Shown here: piece by piece, positions 8,924-16,547 of the stretch
Layout: every line of letters begins with the position of its first letter
Position numbering within the stretch: position 1 is the stretch's first letter
Origin: Vibrio astriarenae
GTDB lineage: Bacteria; Pseudomonadota; Gammaproteobacteria; Enterobacterales; Vibrionaceae
Direction of reading: 5' to 3'
Length of the DNA: 64,000 bases
Assembly (NCBI RefSeq): GCF_010587385.1
Contig: NZ_CP047476.1
Location: 620,001-684,000 of the forward strand
The notes under the pieces: generated by a model
What the model was told of the DNA's origin: nothing
Databases searched by the model: none
What the model saw: only the letters and a program-made list of their open reading frames with translations
Program-made: the position numbers and the translations under genes

Positions 8924-8997
8924 TGGAGGCGCGTCCCGGAGTCGAACCGAGGTCCACGGATTTGCAATCCGCTGCATAGCCACTCTGCCAACACGCC
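8924..8997 (-). tRNA. tRNA-Cys(GCA), copy 1
   Basis: The 74-nt cloverleaf has acceptor arm GGCGTGT pairing with ACGCGCC, anticodon loop TTGCAAA (anticodon GCA), T-loop GTTCGACTC and an encoded CCA end. The discriminator base is U, as expected for cysteine. It is the last gene of a Leu-Cys-Cys unit read leftwards and is identical to the other two tRNA-Cys copies in this window. Confidence 0.97.
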
Positions 8998-9059
8998 TTT
9001 GAGTGATTAACACGAGGTTAATTATCTAATTTTTGTATTTGCTATAAAGCAAAAGAGAA

Positions 9060-9133
9060 TGGAGGCGCGTCCCGGAGTCGAACCGAGGTCCACGGATTTG
9101 CAATCCGCTGCATAGCCACTCTGCCAACACGCC
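9060..9133 (-). tRNA. tRNA-Cys(GCA), copy 2
   Basis: Identical in sequence to the copy at 8924-8997, with the same GCA anticodon and encoded CCA. It lies 62 bp upstream of copy 1 in the same unit. The spacers after the two genes are also similar, pointing to tandem duplication. Confidence 0.97.
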
Positions 9134-9166
9134 TTTGGGTGATTAACATGAGTTAATACAAGTTGA

Positions 9167-9253
9167 TGGTGCCCCGGGCCGGACTTGAACCGGCACAACG
9201 CGAACGTCGAGGGATTTTAAATCCCTTGTGTCTACCAATTCCACCACCAGGGC
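9167..9253 (-). tRNA. tRNA-Leu(TAA)
   Basis: An 87-nt class II tRNA with anticodon loop TTTAAAA (anticodon TAA), a long variable arm, and acceptor GCCCTGG pairing with CCGGGGC. The discriminator is A and CCA is encoded. It is the first gene of the Leu-Cys-Cys unit. Confidence 0.96.
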
Positions 9254-9315
9254 AACGCAATTAAGCGATGGTGACACCATCTGTTCTTTCGGCCTGTGCC
9301 GTGAGAACGAGGCGT

Positions 9316-9343
9316 ACTTTAACGGATTGAGATTTCACGTCAA
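9316..9343 (-). promoter_or_regulatory. Stable-RNA promoter of the tRNA-Leu-Cys-Cys unit
   Basis: On the minus strand, TTGACG and TAAAGT are 16 bp apart and followed by a GC-rich discriminator (ACGCCTCG). This is typical of growth-rate and stringently controlled tRNA promoters. Confidence 0.75.
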
Positions 9344-9514
9344 CAATAAATTTTAAATAAAATAATCAAACGATTAAAACCACATCAATCTGATCGCATT
9401 ACCTGCACATTGATGTTTTTTAATACTGGCTAGCACCGATTCATCGGTATGAAACTTCACTGCAATATCTATTTCATACACTGAATAAATGCCGTTTGTT
9501 CATCTATATCAGCT

Positions 9515-10303
9515 ATGAAGCCACTAAAACGATATCAATATGAGCGTTATGCTGTTCTATGCAACCTCGCCTATCCTCGCGTTTTTAAGCAAACACGTTA
9601 TGGGTTTGACCCTAATGGACAGCGGATCATAAAGAATCAGTTTGGTAAAACGATGATCCGAGTACTTTGGAGTAAAAATAGTAACGAAGTCGTTGTGGTG
9701 ATCAAAGGGTCCCACAGCGTCACAGACTGGTTGCTCAATTTCGCATTATGGACGCGCAGTTGTCAGAAGGTAGGTCTTTACTATCGAATACATGCCGGTT
9801 TTTATCATCTGTTGTTTCAAGAGAGCGCACCGACGAGAAACGAAGACAAACTGGGAGCGAGTGTCTTTGAACGACTAGAAACTTGTTTAATACCTCTTAC
9901 AGAGCAAGGTAAGCGAATTACCATCACGGGTCATTCATCTGGCGGAGCGATAGGATGTGTTTTTGCCGATTACTTTGAGCAAAAGTACCCTAAATCAATC
10001 AAGCGCATCGTTACATTTGGTCAGCCTGCTATTGGCAACTGGCAGTTTAAACGACGCTATAAGCTCGCTCATAAGACCTATCGCATTTGTTGTGACTTAG
10101 ATATCGTGACCTTTATGCCGCCTTTGCCGCTGTTGTATTGGCACAGTGGGAAAATGCTCTGGCTATACAATGGGAAAATCTACGAGAATACACCAAGTAT
10201 TATAAGGTTTGGGCGTTCAATCGTGAGCTGGGTCGTGCGACCTTTTTCCTATCACCTAATGAGCAAGTACATTCGAAACAAAGACTTTTTCGACGAAAGA
10301 TAA
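9515..10303 (+). CDS. Class 3 lipase family protein
   Basis: A 262-residue alpha/beta-hydrolase of the lipase class 3 family. The nucleophile elbow GHSSGG places Ser141 as catalytic serine; 'VTFGQPAIGN', 'CDLDIVTFMPP' and a late 'YHLMSKY' supply the family's downstream Asp and His regions. It has no signal peptide, so a cytoplasmic or membrane-associated role is more likely than secretion. The start has little ribosome-site similarity. It sits alone between two minus-strand tRNA transcription units and is transcribed opposite to them, which suggests later insertion into a tRNA region. The ester substrate is unknown. Confidence 0.85.
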   Translation: MKPLKRYQYERYAVLCNLAYPRVFKQTRYGFDPNGQRIIKNQFGKTMIRVLWSKNSNEVVVVIKGSHSVTDWLLNFALWTRSCQKVGLYYRIHAGFYHLLFQESAPTRNEDKLGASVFERLETCLIPLTEQGKRITITGHSSGGAIGCVFADYFEQKYPKSIKRIVTFGQPAIGNWQFKRRYKLAHKTYRICCDLDIVTFMPPLPLLYWHSGKMLWLYNGKIYENTPSIIRFGRSIVSWVVRPFSYHLMSKYIRNKDFFDER

Positions 10304-10307
10304 GCTT

Positions 10308-10333
10308 AAAAGAACAAAATGGAAGAAGTTCCA
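10308..10333 (-). terminator. Weak terminator after tRNA-Cys copy 3
   Basis: On the minus strand, TGGAA-CTTC-TTCCA is followed by TTTTGTTCTTTT just after the tRNA. The stem is only 5 bp, so termination may be partial. Confidence 0.45.
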
Positions 10334-10339
10334 AAAGAA

Positions 10340-10413
10340 TGGAGGCGCGTCCCGGAGTCGAACCGAGGTCCACGGATTTGCAATCCGCTGCATAGCCACT
10401 CTGCCAACACGCC
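10340..10413 (-). tRNA. tRNA-Cys(GCA), copy 3
   Basis: Sequence identical to the copies at 8924 and 9060, with encoded CCA. It lies about 1.1 kb from the other tRNA genes, across the lipase gene, and has its own promoter at 10476-10503. Confidence 0.97.
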
Positions 10414-10475
10414 TCATTTGATTTGCCATCGCTTTAACATTGAGTATGTTTATCTCTGCTCTAACGATGGTGGAT

Positions 10476-10503
10476 ACTTTACTGTCCTCACATTTACAGT
10501 CAA
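10476..10503 (-). promoter_or_regulatory. Promoter of tRNA-Cys copy 3
   Basis: On the minus strand, TTGACT and TAAAGT are 16 bp apart, the same architecture as the promoter of the Leu-Cys-Cys unit. It lies about 60 bp upstream of the tRNA. Confidence 0.72.
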
Positions 10504-10604
10504 TGGTTTTTTGCGACTTTTGGCTCAAATGCTCAACCACAAAACAATGTGCGACAAAAACCAACCACACACGTTGAAAATTAGAGCAGTAAACATTCCA
10601 GGAG

Positions 10605-12050
10605 TTAGTGGCGCTTAGTAAAGCGCTCAAACATTGAAGGTGAGTAGTGCCAGCAATGGTCAAACATCTCGGTCAATTCTGGATTGCCGTATTTCGACAC
10701 ACACACCGCATGAAAGCGGTAGTGGCGACTTTTCAACTCATCCACTTGCTTTTGAAGCTCTTTTGATTGAGTCGGAGCGATAAAGTCTGAGAGAACCAAC
10801 ACATCAGCATTTCGATAGCGTTCAGTCTGTAGCATCTCCATAGAATTGATCAGGGCTTGTTCTAGATCCGTTCCACCGAAAAAAGTGTAGCTGAGAAAAT
10901 CGGCTACCTCTTGCAAACCGTCTTGCTTAGTCAGCTCATAGGTGATCTGCTCTGTAGAATAGAGCATAACAAAACACTCTCTATTTTCAGCAAGGGCAAT
11001 TTGCATCAGAGCATAAGCCATCGCCTTAACGCTCTTCTCTGGGAATCCTTTCATTGACCCGGAAGCATCAACACAAAGAATAAAAGGTCCTTTTTCGATC
11101 TCTCCTGACTTATGCTCTGGTTTTTGAGCAACCACTTTACGTACTGTGCGTGATTTACCCTTAACGCGATAATTCATCAAACGCTTGTCGACCAGGTGTT
11201 TGTAAAACACCACTTCCAATTCTGGGTGCGCTAAGAACATGGTTTCGTTAGGCAGCATACGATTCAAATCGTTGCTTTGGTGGATACCAACAATATCGTC
11301 AGCCACTTCATCAGTATTCTCTTCAACGACTTGTAACTGCTCATCGGGCATGGTCGTTAGACTTGGATCATCCACTTCCCCTGCCATACGACCAAGTTGT
11401 GTCGCAATTTCCTGAATTTTCGGGTGCTTCTTCAAGAAGTCTGCGTAGCCTTTTAAATGAGTAACGTCACTGCGTTTCAATCGCGCAGAGGCCATGTCCC
11501 ACAAGCGACCCATGCTCTCTTCATCACCCTCTTGTGTAATGCCGTCCATCTCCTGGATCGTTTCAATACGGTGATAGAGATCGCTCAGTACTTTTTCTTT
11601 GTTTGCCTCTAATTCCGAGACTTGCGCTTGCTTGATTGATGTCTTTAAATGCTGATACCACTGGTCACAGAAAAAGTGCGGAAACATCGGGTTGTGCTGG
11701 CTTTTGTTATCATTCAGCATCTTTCTCGCTTTGACATAAAAAGCAGAATGCCATTCAAGCTTCTTTACCACATCTTCGATGTGATCAAAAAAATAGGCTT
11801 CATCCCAATGTATGACTTCTTGGTACAAGGAAAGCTCTTGTTTGAAACGGTCTGTTTCACATACTCGAGTAATGCGTTTCTTTACCGTGCCACGCCATTT
11901 CAATAGATGGTTCTTAACCGAGGTTGATACACCTCGGTTTTCAGACATCATCATCACTTGTGAACGAGCCATCAAGTCATTAATCGCAGTATCAATGATG
12001 CCTGATTCTGCGACAGCAATGGCAAGGTTTACACTATCAGCTCCTAGCAT
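10605..12050 (-). CDS. viaA: ViaA, VWA-domain partner of RavA
   Basis: A 481-residue protein with a long alpha-helical N-terminal part (about 1-300) and a C-terminal von Willebrand A domain. The metal-ion site is seen as 'CVDASGSMKG' (DxSxS) with a later 'FGGTDLEQAL'. This is the ViaA (YieM) architecture. ViaA works with the MoxR ATPase RavA; in E. coli the pair is linked to respiratory complexes, phospholipids and aminoglycoside sensitivity. The gene follows ravA by 8 bp on the same strand, with an AAGGTG ribosome site, so the two are co-transcribed. An operon terminator was not found before the tRNA-Cys promoter region. Confidence 0.93.
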   Translation of the reverse strand: MLGADSVNLAIAVAESGIIDTAINDLMARSQVMMMSENRGVSTSVKNHLLKWRGTVKKRITRVCETDRFKQELSLYQEVIHWDEAYFFDHIEDVVKKLEWHSAFYVKARKMLNDNKSQHNPMFPHFFCDQWYQHLKTSIKQAQVSELEANKEKVLSDLYHRIETIQEMDGITQEGDEESMGRLWDMASARLKRSDVTHLKGYADFLKKHPKIQEIATQLGRMAGEVDDPSLTTMPDEQLQVVEENTDEVADDIVGIHQSNDLNRMLPNETMFLAHPELEVVFYKHLVDKRLMNYRVKGKSRTVRKVVAQKPEHKSGEIEKGPFILCVDASGSMKGFPEKSVKAMAYALMQIALAENRECFVMLYSTEQITYELTKQDGLQEVADFLSYTFFGGTDLEQALINSMEMLQTERYRNADVLVLSDFIAPTQSKELQKQVDELKSRHYRFHAVCVSKYGNPELTEMFDHCWHYSPSMFERFTKRH

Positions 12051-12058
12051 GGGTCACC

Positions 12059-13714
12059 TTAACTAAAATACTCTGCAAGCGCATTGACTCTCGCGACGGT
12101 GTTTTCACACTCAAGGCTAAAGGCTTCAACTTGTTCGGTTATTGTCTGTAGCCCAGATTCCATACCCAGTAAGATATCTTGATCTAGGAAGTTATGAGGT
12201 AAAGCGCCGTGGAAATCAGAGCTTACGCGACGTAAATGATGTTCCATATCTTTAACCTGCTGACCGACCTCTGCACAACGGCTTACCCAGCCTTCATGAA
12301 CGTCAGCCTTTAGTGCCGTATCGGTCGCCAAACCCACTAATACCGAGCGGTTGGCAAGATCTTTTATGACGAGCCTTTCATCCGCATCCAAGTCGAAACG
12401 CAGCTTGGTCACTTGTGATTTCTGATTCACATAGCCAAAGATATCGCCCGCCCCATCTTTGATCAGTTTTTCTAAATCATTTTTAGGAACATACACCCAC
12501 TTGGTGTCGCCCTTATCAACGTCAGATACCGACATATTGCTTTGCAGAAGCACGAGCTTAACGAGGTTCCCAATGACCCCTACTTTGTAGAGTTTGGCCG
12601 CACTTAAGTTATACGACATCCCTGATTTTTTTAGCAGTCCCGATGCCACCTCATGACTTAACGCCATACTAAGCTGCTCGTTCAGTTCCGTTTGGATTTC
12701 AGATAAATCTTCACGACAACTGTTGATTTGGAGCTCGACTTCACGTTGGTCGAAGGTGTAATTTAGGGCAAAGTCTCTGATGATCTGGCGTACAACATCA
12801 CGTGAACCCGGACTGTTCCAAAGACAGTCTTCGAGCAATAGAAGGTCTAGCGGGTTGATAGAATCACGGCCATTAAAGAAAGCACTTGCTTTCAATAATT
12901 TAACGGCTTTCTTCCAACGGCGATCTGAAACATACATCTCTTCATCGCCTAGTTTCTGCGCTTCAGGTGACTCCTCAATCATGGTTTTCAATGTGTATAG
13001 CTTATCGAAAGTACGCTCATCGAGAGGAATCTCTTCTAGCGCCTTCAGCCATTGGTGATATTCATCATCAGTGATTGCAAGACCCTCAGGCAATTGAACT
13101 TCCTGAGGCGTTCCCACTGTTAACATTGAGCGGAAGTTATGTTTGTTCTGAATACGATCCACAAATATACGAACCAGCATTCGGTCATACAAGGCATCAA
13201 GGCCACTGTCTTCATCAGGCAGCTCATTCGACGCCGATATCAACAATCGCATAGGAACACGTTCAACTTCACTCCCGTTTTTGAAGGTCTTTTCATTCAC
13301 CACGGTTAGTAACGTATTGAGAATGGCTGGGCCTGCTTTCCAGATCTCATCAAGAAAAACGACTTGAGAAGTGGGTAGATAGCCTTGAGTGAGGCGGACA
13401 TATTTGCCGTTATCTTTGAGCTCTTGAATGCTTAGTGGGCCGAACACCTCCTCAGGTGTTGAGAAGCGAGTCATTAAATATTCAAAATAACTGGAATCTT
13501 CAAACGCTTGGATAAGGCGTTTTGCAATCAGGCTCTTCGCGATGCCTGGAGGGCCAAGCAAAAATACACTTTCTCCAGAAAGTGCCGCAAGCAAGCACAT
13601 TTTTATCGTACGTTCACGCTCATAAACACCGTCGGATAGTGCTTTAGAAAGCTTGTTGATGCGCTCTGATAGCAACGCTTTATTCGCGTGAGATGTAGAT
13701 ACTGGCTTCAACAT
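12059..13714 (-). CDS. ravA: RavA, MoxR-family AAA+ ATPase
   Basis: A 551-residue AAA+ ATPase. Walker A is 'GPPGIAKS' and Walker B is 'VVFLDEIWK', followed by a sensor region 'ISASNELPDE'. A C-terminal extension (about 330-551) corresponds to the LARA-containing region of RavA. RavA forms hexamers and in E. coli also binds the inducible lysine decarboxylase. The ATG start has AAGGA 7 nt upstream. It is the first gene of ravA-viaA, with an AT-rich upstream region that must hold its promoter. A second MoxR-type system is present at 57.8-64 kb. Confidence 0.94.
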   Translation of the reverse strand: MLKPVSTSHANKALLSERINKLSKALSDGVYERERTIKMCLLAALSGESVFLLGPPGIAKSLIAKRLIQAFEDSSYFEYLMTRFSTPEEVFGPLSIQELKDNGKYVRLTQGYLPTSQVVFLDEIWKAGPAILNTLLTVVNEKTFKNGSEVERVPMRLLISASNELPDEDSGLDALYDRMLVRIFVDRIQNKHNFRSMLTVGTPQEVQLPEGLAITDDEYHQWLKALEEIPLDERTFDKLYTLKTMIEESPEAQKLGDEEMYVSDRRWKKAVKLLKASAFFNGRDSINPLDLLLLEDCLWNSPGSRDVVRQIIRDFALNYTFDQREVELQINSCREDLSEIQTELNEQLSMALSHEVASGLLKKSGMSYNLSAAKLYKVGVIGNLVKLVLLQSNMSVSDVDKGDTKWVYVPKNDLEKLIKDGAGDIFGYVNQKSQVTKLRFDLDADERLVIKDLANRSVLVGLATDTALKADVHEGWVSRCAEVGQQVKDMEHHLRRVSSDFHGALPHNFLDQDILLGMESGLQTITEQVEAFSLECENTVARVNALAEYFS

Positions 13715-14143
13715 CTAGATTCCTTGATTAAGAGGTTGTTTTCATTTTATTTATATTTAACATTGTATACACAAATGCAACCAAGTAATTACAACTTTAG
13801 TGTTAGCCTAGGGCTTTTGTGAAGATGACGAGGAATAGACATGCCACAAGTAAGTAGACTAAGCACCCGAAAGCACTAAGAGCTCTGGGTTGCACAAGTT
13901 AGATAACTACTTGTGTTATAACATTGTGCTGTCATTTGTGTGCTAGTAAAACTTTGATTGAGAAAATGATAAGAAAGAGATTTGGGTCACGAATAGATAG
14001 GGTAACAACCTTGTGGCTAGTATTTCATCTAATAGAGGTCAATTCGTTGATTCAACGACCAAATCTCATTTTCGAGCTTTAATTCACTGAATATTGAAGA
14101 TACATTGAACGAGTCATCATTAGCAGTAAGAGTTCAACAGGAC
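13715..14143. other. Intergenic region between divergent ravA and NUDIX genes
   Basis: About 430 bp without a convincing gene. A 7-bp inverted repeat (CACAAGT/ACTTGTG, 9-nt loop) lies at 13893-13915. It presumably holds both divergent promoters, but no clear -35/-10 pair was found by eye. A 12-codon ORF beginning ATGCCACAAG has a ribosome-like AGGA but no other support. Confidence 0.4.
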
Positions 14144-14659
14144 ATGAGCCACCTTATTCATCAATGGAAGTCGATTCGCTTAGAAGAAGAGCAAGTCACC
14201 CTACCCAATGGAAAAACCATTACACACACCAACATTCAACACCCCGGCGCAGCGGTGATTTTACCCATAACCCCTGATGGTCATATCGTGTTAGTTGACC
14301 AGTACCGCCCCTCATTAAAAAAGTGGTTACTCGAACTCCCTGCCGGCACTTTAGAGCCTAATGAATGCCCCTTAACTTGCGCTAAACGAGAGTTGGAAGA
14401 GGAAACAGGTTATGTCGCTTCAGAATTTATAGCTCTTGGACAGGTCACACCGTTAGCTGGCTTTTGCGACGAGATTCAGCACTTATTTGTTGCCCGCGGT
14501 GCTAGCAAAGACAGTGAGTGTAACCTCGATGATGATGAAGTGATCAATGTTTCTGTTAGAACGCTCACTGATATTCAGCACGCGATAGTCAACAATGAAC
14601 TCACTGATGCGAAAACCATTGCCTGCCTGAGTAAGGCGCAGTTGTGTGGGTATTTGTAA
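14144..14659 (+). CDS. NUDIX hydrolase, ADP-ribose pyrophosphatase-like
   Basis: A 171-residue NUDIX enzyme. The NUDIX box reads G-x5-E-x7-REL-x-EE-x-G in 'GTLEPNE' followed by 'RELEEETGY', complete with metal-binding glutamates. The preceding 'LVDQYRPSLKKWLLELPAG' and the following 'TPLAGFCDE' match ADP-ribose/nucleotide-sugar pyrophosphatases. Such enzymes hydrolyse nucleoside diphosphate derivatives to monophosphates. The ATG at 14144 gives the common family length; an in-frame TTG at 14105 with a GAAG upstream is an alternative start. A bidirectional terminator separates it from the convergent FadL-family gene. Confidence 0.85.
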   Translation: MSHLIHQWKSIRLEEEQVTLPNGKTITHTNIQHPGAAVILPITPDGHIVLVDQYRPSLKKWLLELPAGTLEPNECPLTCAKRELEEETGYVASEFIALGQVTPLAGFCDEIQHLFVARGASKDSECNLDDDEVINVSVRTLTDIQHAIVNNELTDAKTIACLSKAQLCGYL

Positions 14660-14666
14660 TTGAAAT

Positions 14667-14700
14667 AAAAAAATGCCCACTTTATTAAAGCGGGCATAAT
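14667..14700. terminator. Bidirectional terminator, NUDIX/FadL genes
   Basis: An almost perfect hairpin, ATGCCCACTTT pairing with AAGCGGGCAT, has an A-run on the left (T-run for the minus strand) and a nearby T-run on the right. It sits between two convergent genes. Confidence 0.85.
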
Positions 14701-14723
14701 GTTTTTCAGCGTGTTACGTGATT

Positions 14724-15953
14724 TTAGAATGACACGTTTAAGCCGATGAAGTGGATGCGGCCGTCGAACTGACCATTGACACCAATAAAAGCTGGGTCTA
14801 CGCGAGCTTCAGACTTCACGCTACCAAGATCTGCATACTCGTAGAACATATCAAATGTATAGCCATTCCATACCGTCGAGGCACCAACAGAATAGCGCCA
14901 CTGATCACCAACAGGTAAGTCTACCCATTGCATCTGAGGATCGTCTTGCGGAGATGTCTCATATGACAAGCCTGCCTTCAATCGCCAGTCGTCGTTCAAG
15001 CGGTAATCTGTACCCACTGCGAAATGCCAAACATCATCCCAATCACGTTGGATTGGAAGAGACCCGCCATTATTGAAATTAAATACCGTATGATCCCACT
15101 CTGACCACCTGTGAAACTGAACAGAAGCGAGTAAATTTAAATCAGCATTGATCCCATAGCGCATACTTGCATCAACAATAGCAGGAACATCAATATCTGC
15201 AGCCACGCCACCCTGAACCGCACCACTTACATCTGCATCAAAGCTATGTTCAACTTTAGAACGGTAGCTCAAGCTTAAATCAAGGTCTTCAGAATAACGA
15301 TACATTGTGCCCAGAGTGAAGCCAAATGCCCAATCAGAAGACTCCTCAACACGAATTGTGCCTGCGCCCATCGTCTGTTCTAAACTTGCCCAACTCATTT
15401 GCACGCCAGCACCAAATGACCATTGATCGTTGTACTGATACGAAACAGTAGGATTGATTTGCGCTACAGCTAAATCGATATCATTTAATAACGCTGTGCC
15501 CGCCCAGTTAGTCCCATAATCCAACGCAGAACCACCAGCAACCCCTACACTAATACCTACGTGAGTCTGGTCGTTGATTTGGCGTGCATGAAAAAAACCA
15601 AGTGTTGGTGATAATGTACTCGCTTTACCGTTGCCTGCATCACTAGCATCTGAGCCAGGTCCAGTATGCTTAAATTTCATTTCTAGGTCGAACAACGCAA
15701 CGTTAATCGTCGTCAGTGACTCACCCATAAATGACATGGTTGCAGGGTTTGTCCACATTGCAGCTGCAGAGCCTGTGTAGACGCCATCACCAGCACCAAC
15801 GGTACCCGCATTAGCAACGACTGCTTCTTGCAAAAATATACCACTAGCCTGCACAGGCATTGCCATGCCCACTGCTATTGCCAGCGCGGAAAGAGTGCGG
15901 GCCGGAGTGTTTATTGAAGGGGAAGTTGCACAGTTTGTAGGTTGTTTACGCAT
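14724..15953 (-). CDS. FadL/OmpP1/TodX-family outer membrane transporter
   Basis: A 409-residue outer membrane beta-barrel protein. A cleavable signal precedes the mature N-terminus near 'VQASGIFLQEAVVANAG', where the 'AAAMWTNPA' segment is the FadL-family hallmark of the hatch domain. Alternating beta-strand sequence continues to a terminal 'FIGLNVSF', with the C-terminal Phe used by the BAM complex. FadL proteins pass long-chain fatty acids or other hydrophobic compounds through a lateral opening. A palindromic operator-like region lies 108-143 bp upstream. The exact ligand is unknown; Vibrios often have several FadL paralogues. Confidence 0.92.
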   Translation of the reverse strand: MRKQPTNCATSPSINTPARTLSALAIAVGMAMPVQASGIFLQEAVVANAGTVGAGDGVYTGSAAAMWTNPATMSFMGESLTTINVALFDLEMKFKHTGPGSDASDAGNGKASTLSPTLGFFHARQINDQTHVGISVGVAGGSALDYGTNWAGTALLNDIDLAVAQINPTVSYQYNDQWSFGAGVQMSWASLEQTMGAGTIRVEESSDWAFGFTLGTMYRYSEDLDLSLSYRSKVEHSFDADVSGAVQGGVAADIDVPAIVDASMRYGINADLNLLASVQFHRWSEWDHTVFNFNNGGSLPIQRDWDDVWHFAVGTDYRLNDDWRLKAGLSYETSPQDDPQMQWVDLPVGDQWRYSVGASTVWNGYTFDMFYEYADLGSVKSEARVDPAFIGVNGQFDGRIHFIGLNVSF

Positions 15954-16294
15954 TGATTCGACCTTTTATGTAACTTATTTAATATCACCTACCAATCACA
16001 AATAGGTGACCAATAAGTCGGGTTCCAAATTAAACTGATGCGAATTATGCATGAACCTATTATTCCATATGGAATAGTAGTTATTCCTATTGGACTAGTT
16101 ACCGAAAGAATGAAAGTTATCCATAAAAGTAATCAAGTATTGCCAAGTACCCAGGCCGTTTACCCCGAATAACATACGAGCCAGAATATTGACCGTAAGT
16201 ATTTTTTGACGCTTCTTGTCCGACCTCTCACTTTTTAACAATCTATTACTCCGTTTAATCTCTATTAGTCGACAACAACACTTTACAAAGTAAT
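15954..16294. other. Intergenic region upstream of FadL-family gene
   Basis: No gene is seen. It contains the tandem ATTCC-N4-GGA sites and part of the TAGTCGACA inverted repeat. It probably holds the divergent promoters for the FadL gene and for the GGDEF-EAL gene. Confidence 0.5.
16061..16096. promoter_or_regulatory. Tandem palindromic operator candidates
   Basis: TATTCCATATGGAATA at 16061-16076 is a perfect 16-bp palindrome. A related site ATTCCTATTGGACT starts at 16083, 21 bp from the matching position of the first, or two helical turns. The pair lies upstream of the FadL-family gene. The regulator is unknown. Confidence 0.5.
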
Positions 16295-16304
16295 ATGTCG
16301 ACTA
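16266..16304. repeat. Inverted repeat TAGTCGACA / TGTCGACTA
   Basis: Perfect 9-bp arms are separated by 21 bp. The right arm overlaps the ATG of a tiny ORF. It may be an operator or an mRNA hairpin. Confidence 0.45.
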
Positions 16305-16496
16305 TAAGGTTTGAGCAATGGCAATATGCATGTATTATTTTTGCGATATTGCTCCATATCTTTGCATTTGTCAGAGCAACATATTTTGAATAAGCAAGCC
16401 TATACAATTTCAGAACAGAACTTAGCTATTTGGTATTCTCGCAATATCCTTGATGCCGACGCAATTACAAACAAAGACTGGGCTAGTGATGATTGA
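16295..16496 (+). pseudogene. Possible small membrane protein gene, apparently frameshifted
   Basis: From the ATG at 16295 a 32-residue peptide is encoded, with a plausible membrane helix around 'CIIFAILLHIFAF', ending at TAA 16391-16393. In a frame shifted by +1 the coding-like sequence continues as 'AYTISEQNLAIWYSRNI' to a TGA at 16496. The two pieces together would make a protein of about 65-70 residues just upstream of the GGDEF-EAL gene. The ribosome site is weak and the protein is not recognised. It may be a decayed gene, an intact 32-residue protein or chance. Confidence 0.25.
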
Positions 16497-16547
16497 GTTC
16501 CTCAAAGCAAAATACACTGAATCTTTGGCAGACAGGGAGCATATAGA

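Noticed and set aside
8915..9155. Repeat of about 75 bp considered as mobile element or CRISPR
   Set aside because: The repeats are two tRNA-Cys genes with similar spacers; no spacer-repeat array or transposase is present.
9254..10340. Lipase segment as an integrated genomic island
   Set aside because: No integrase or attachment-site duplication beyond the tRNA genes was seen, and only one gene is carried. Insertion remains possible but is not shown.
10138..10395. Frame running from the lipase 3' end into tRNA-Cys
   Set aside because: It crosses a tRNA gene and has no ribosome site.
13893..13915. CACAAGT/ACTTGTG repeat as terminator or operator
   Set aside because: Arms of 7 bp with a 9-nt loop and no T-run, far from both genes' starts; too weak to call.
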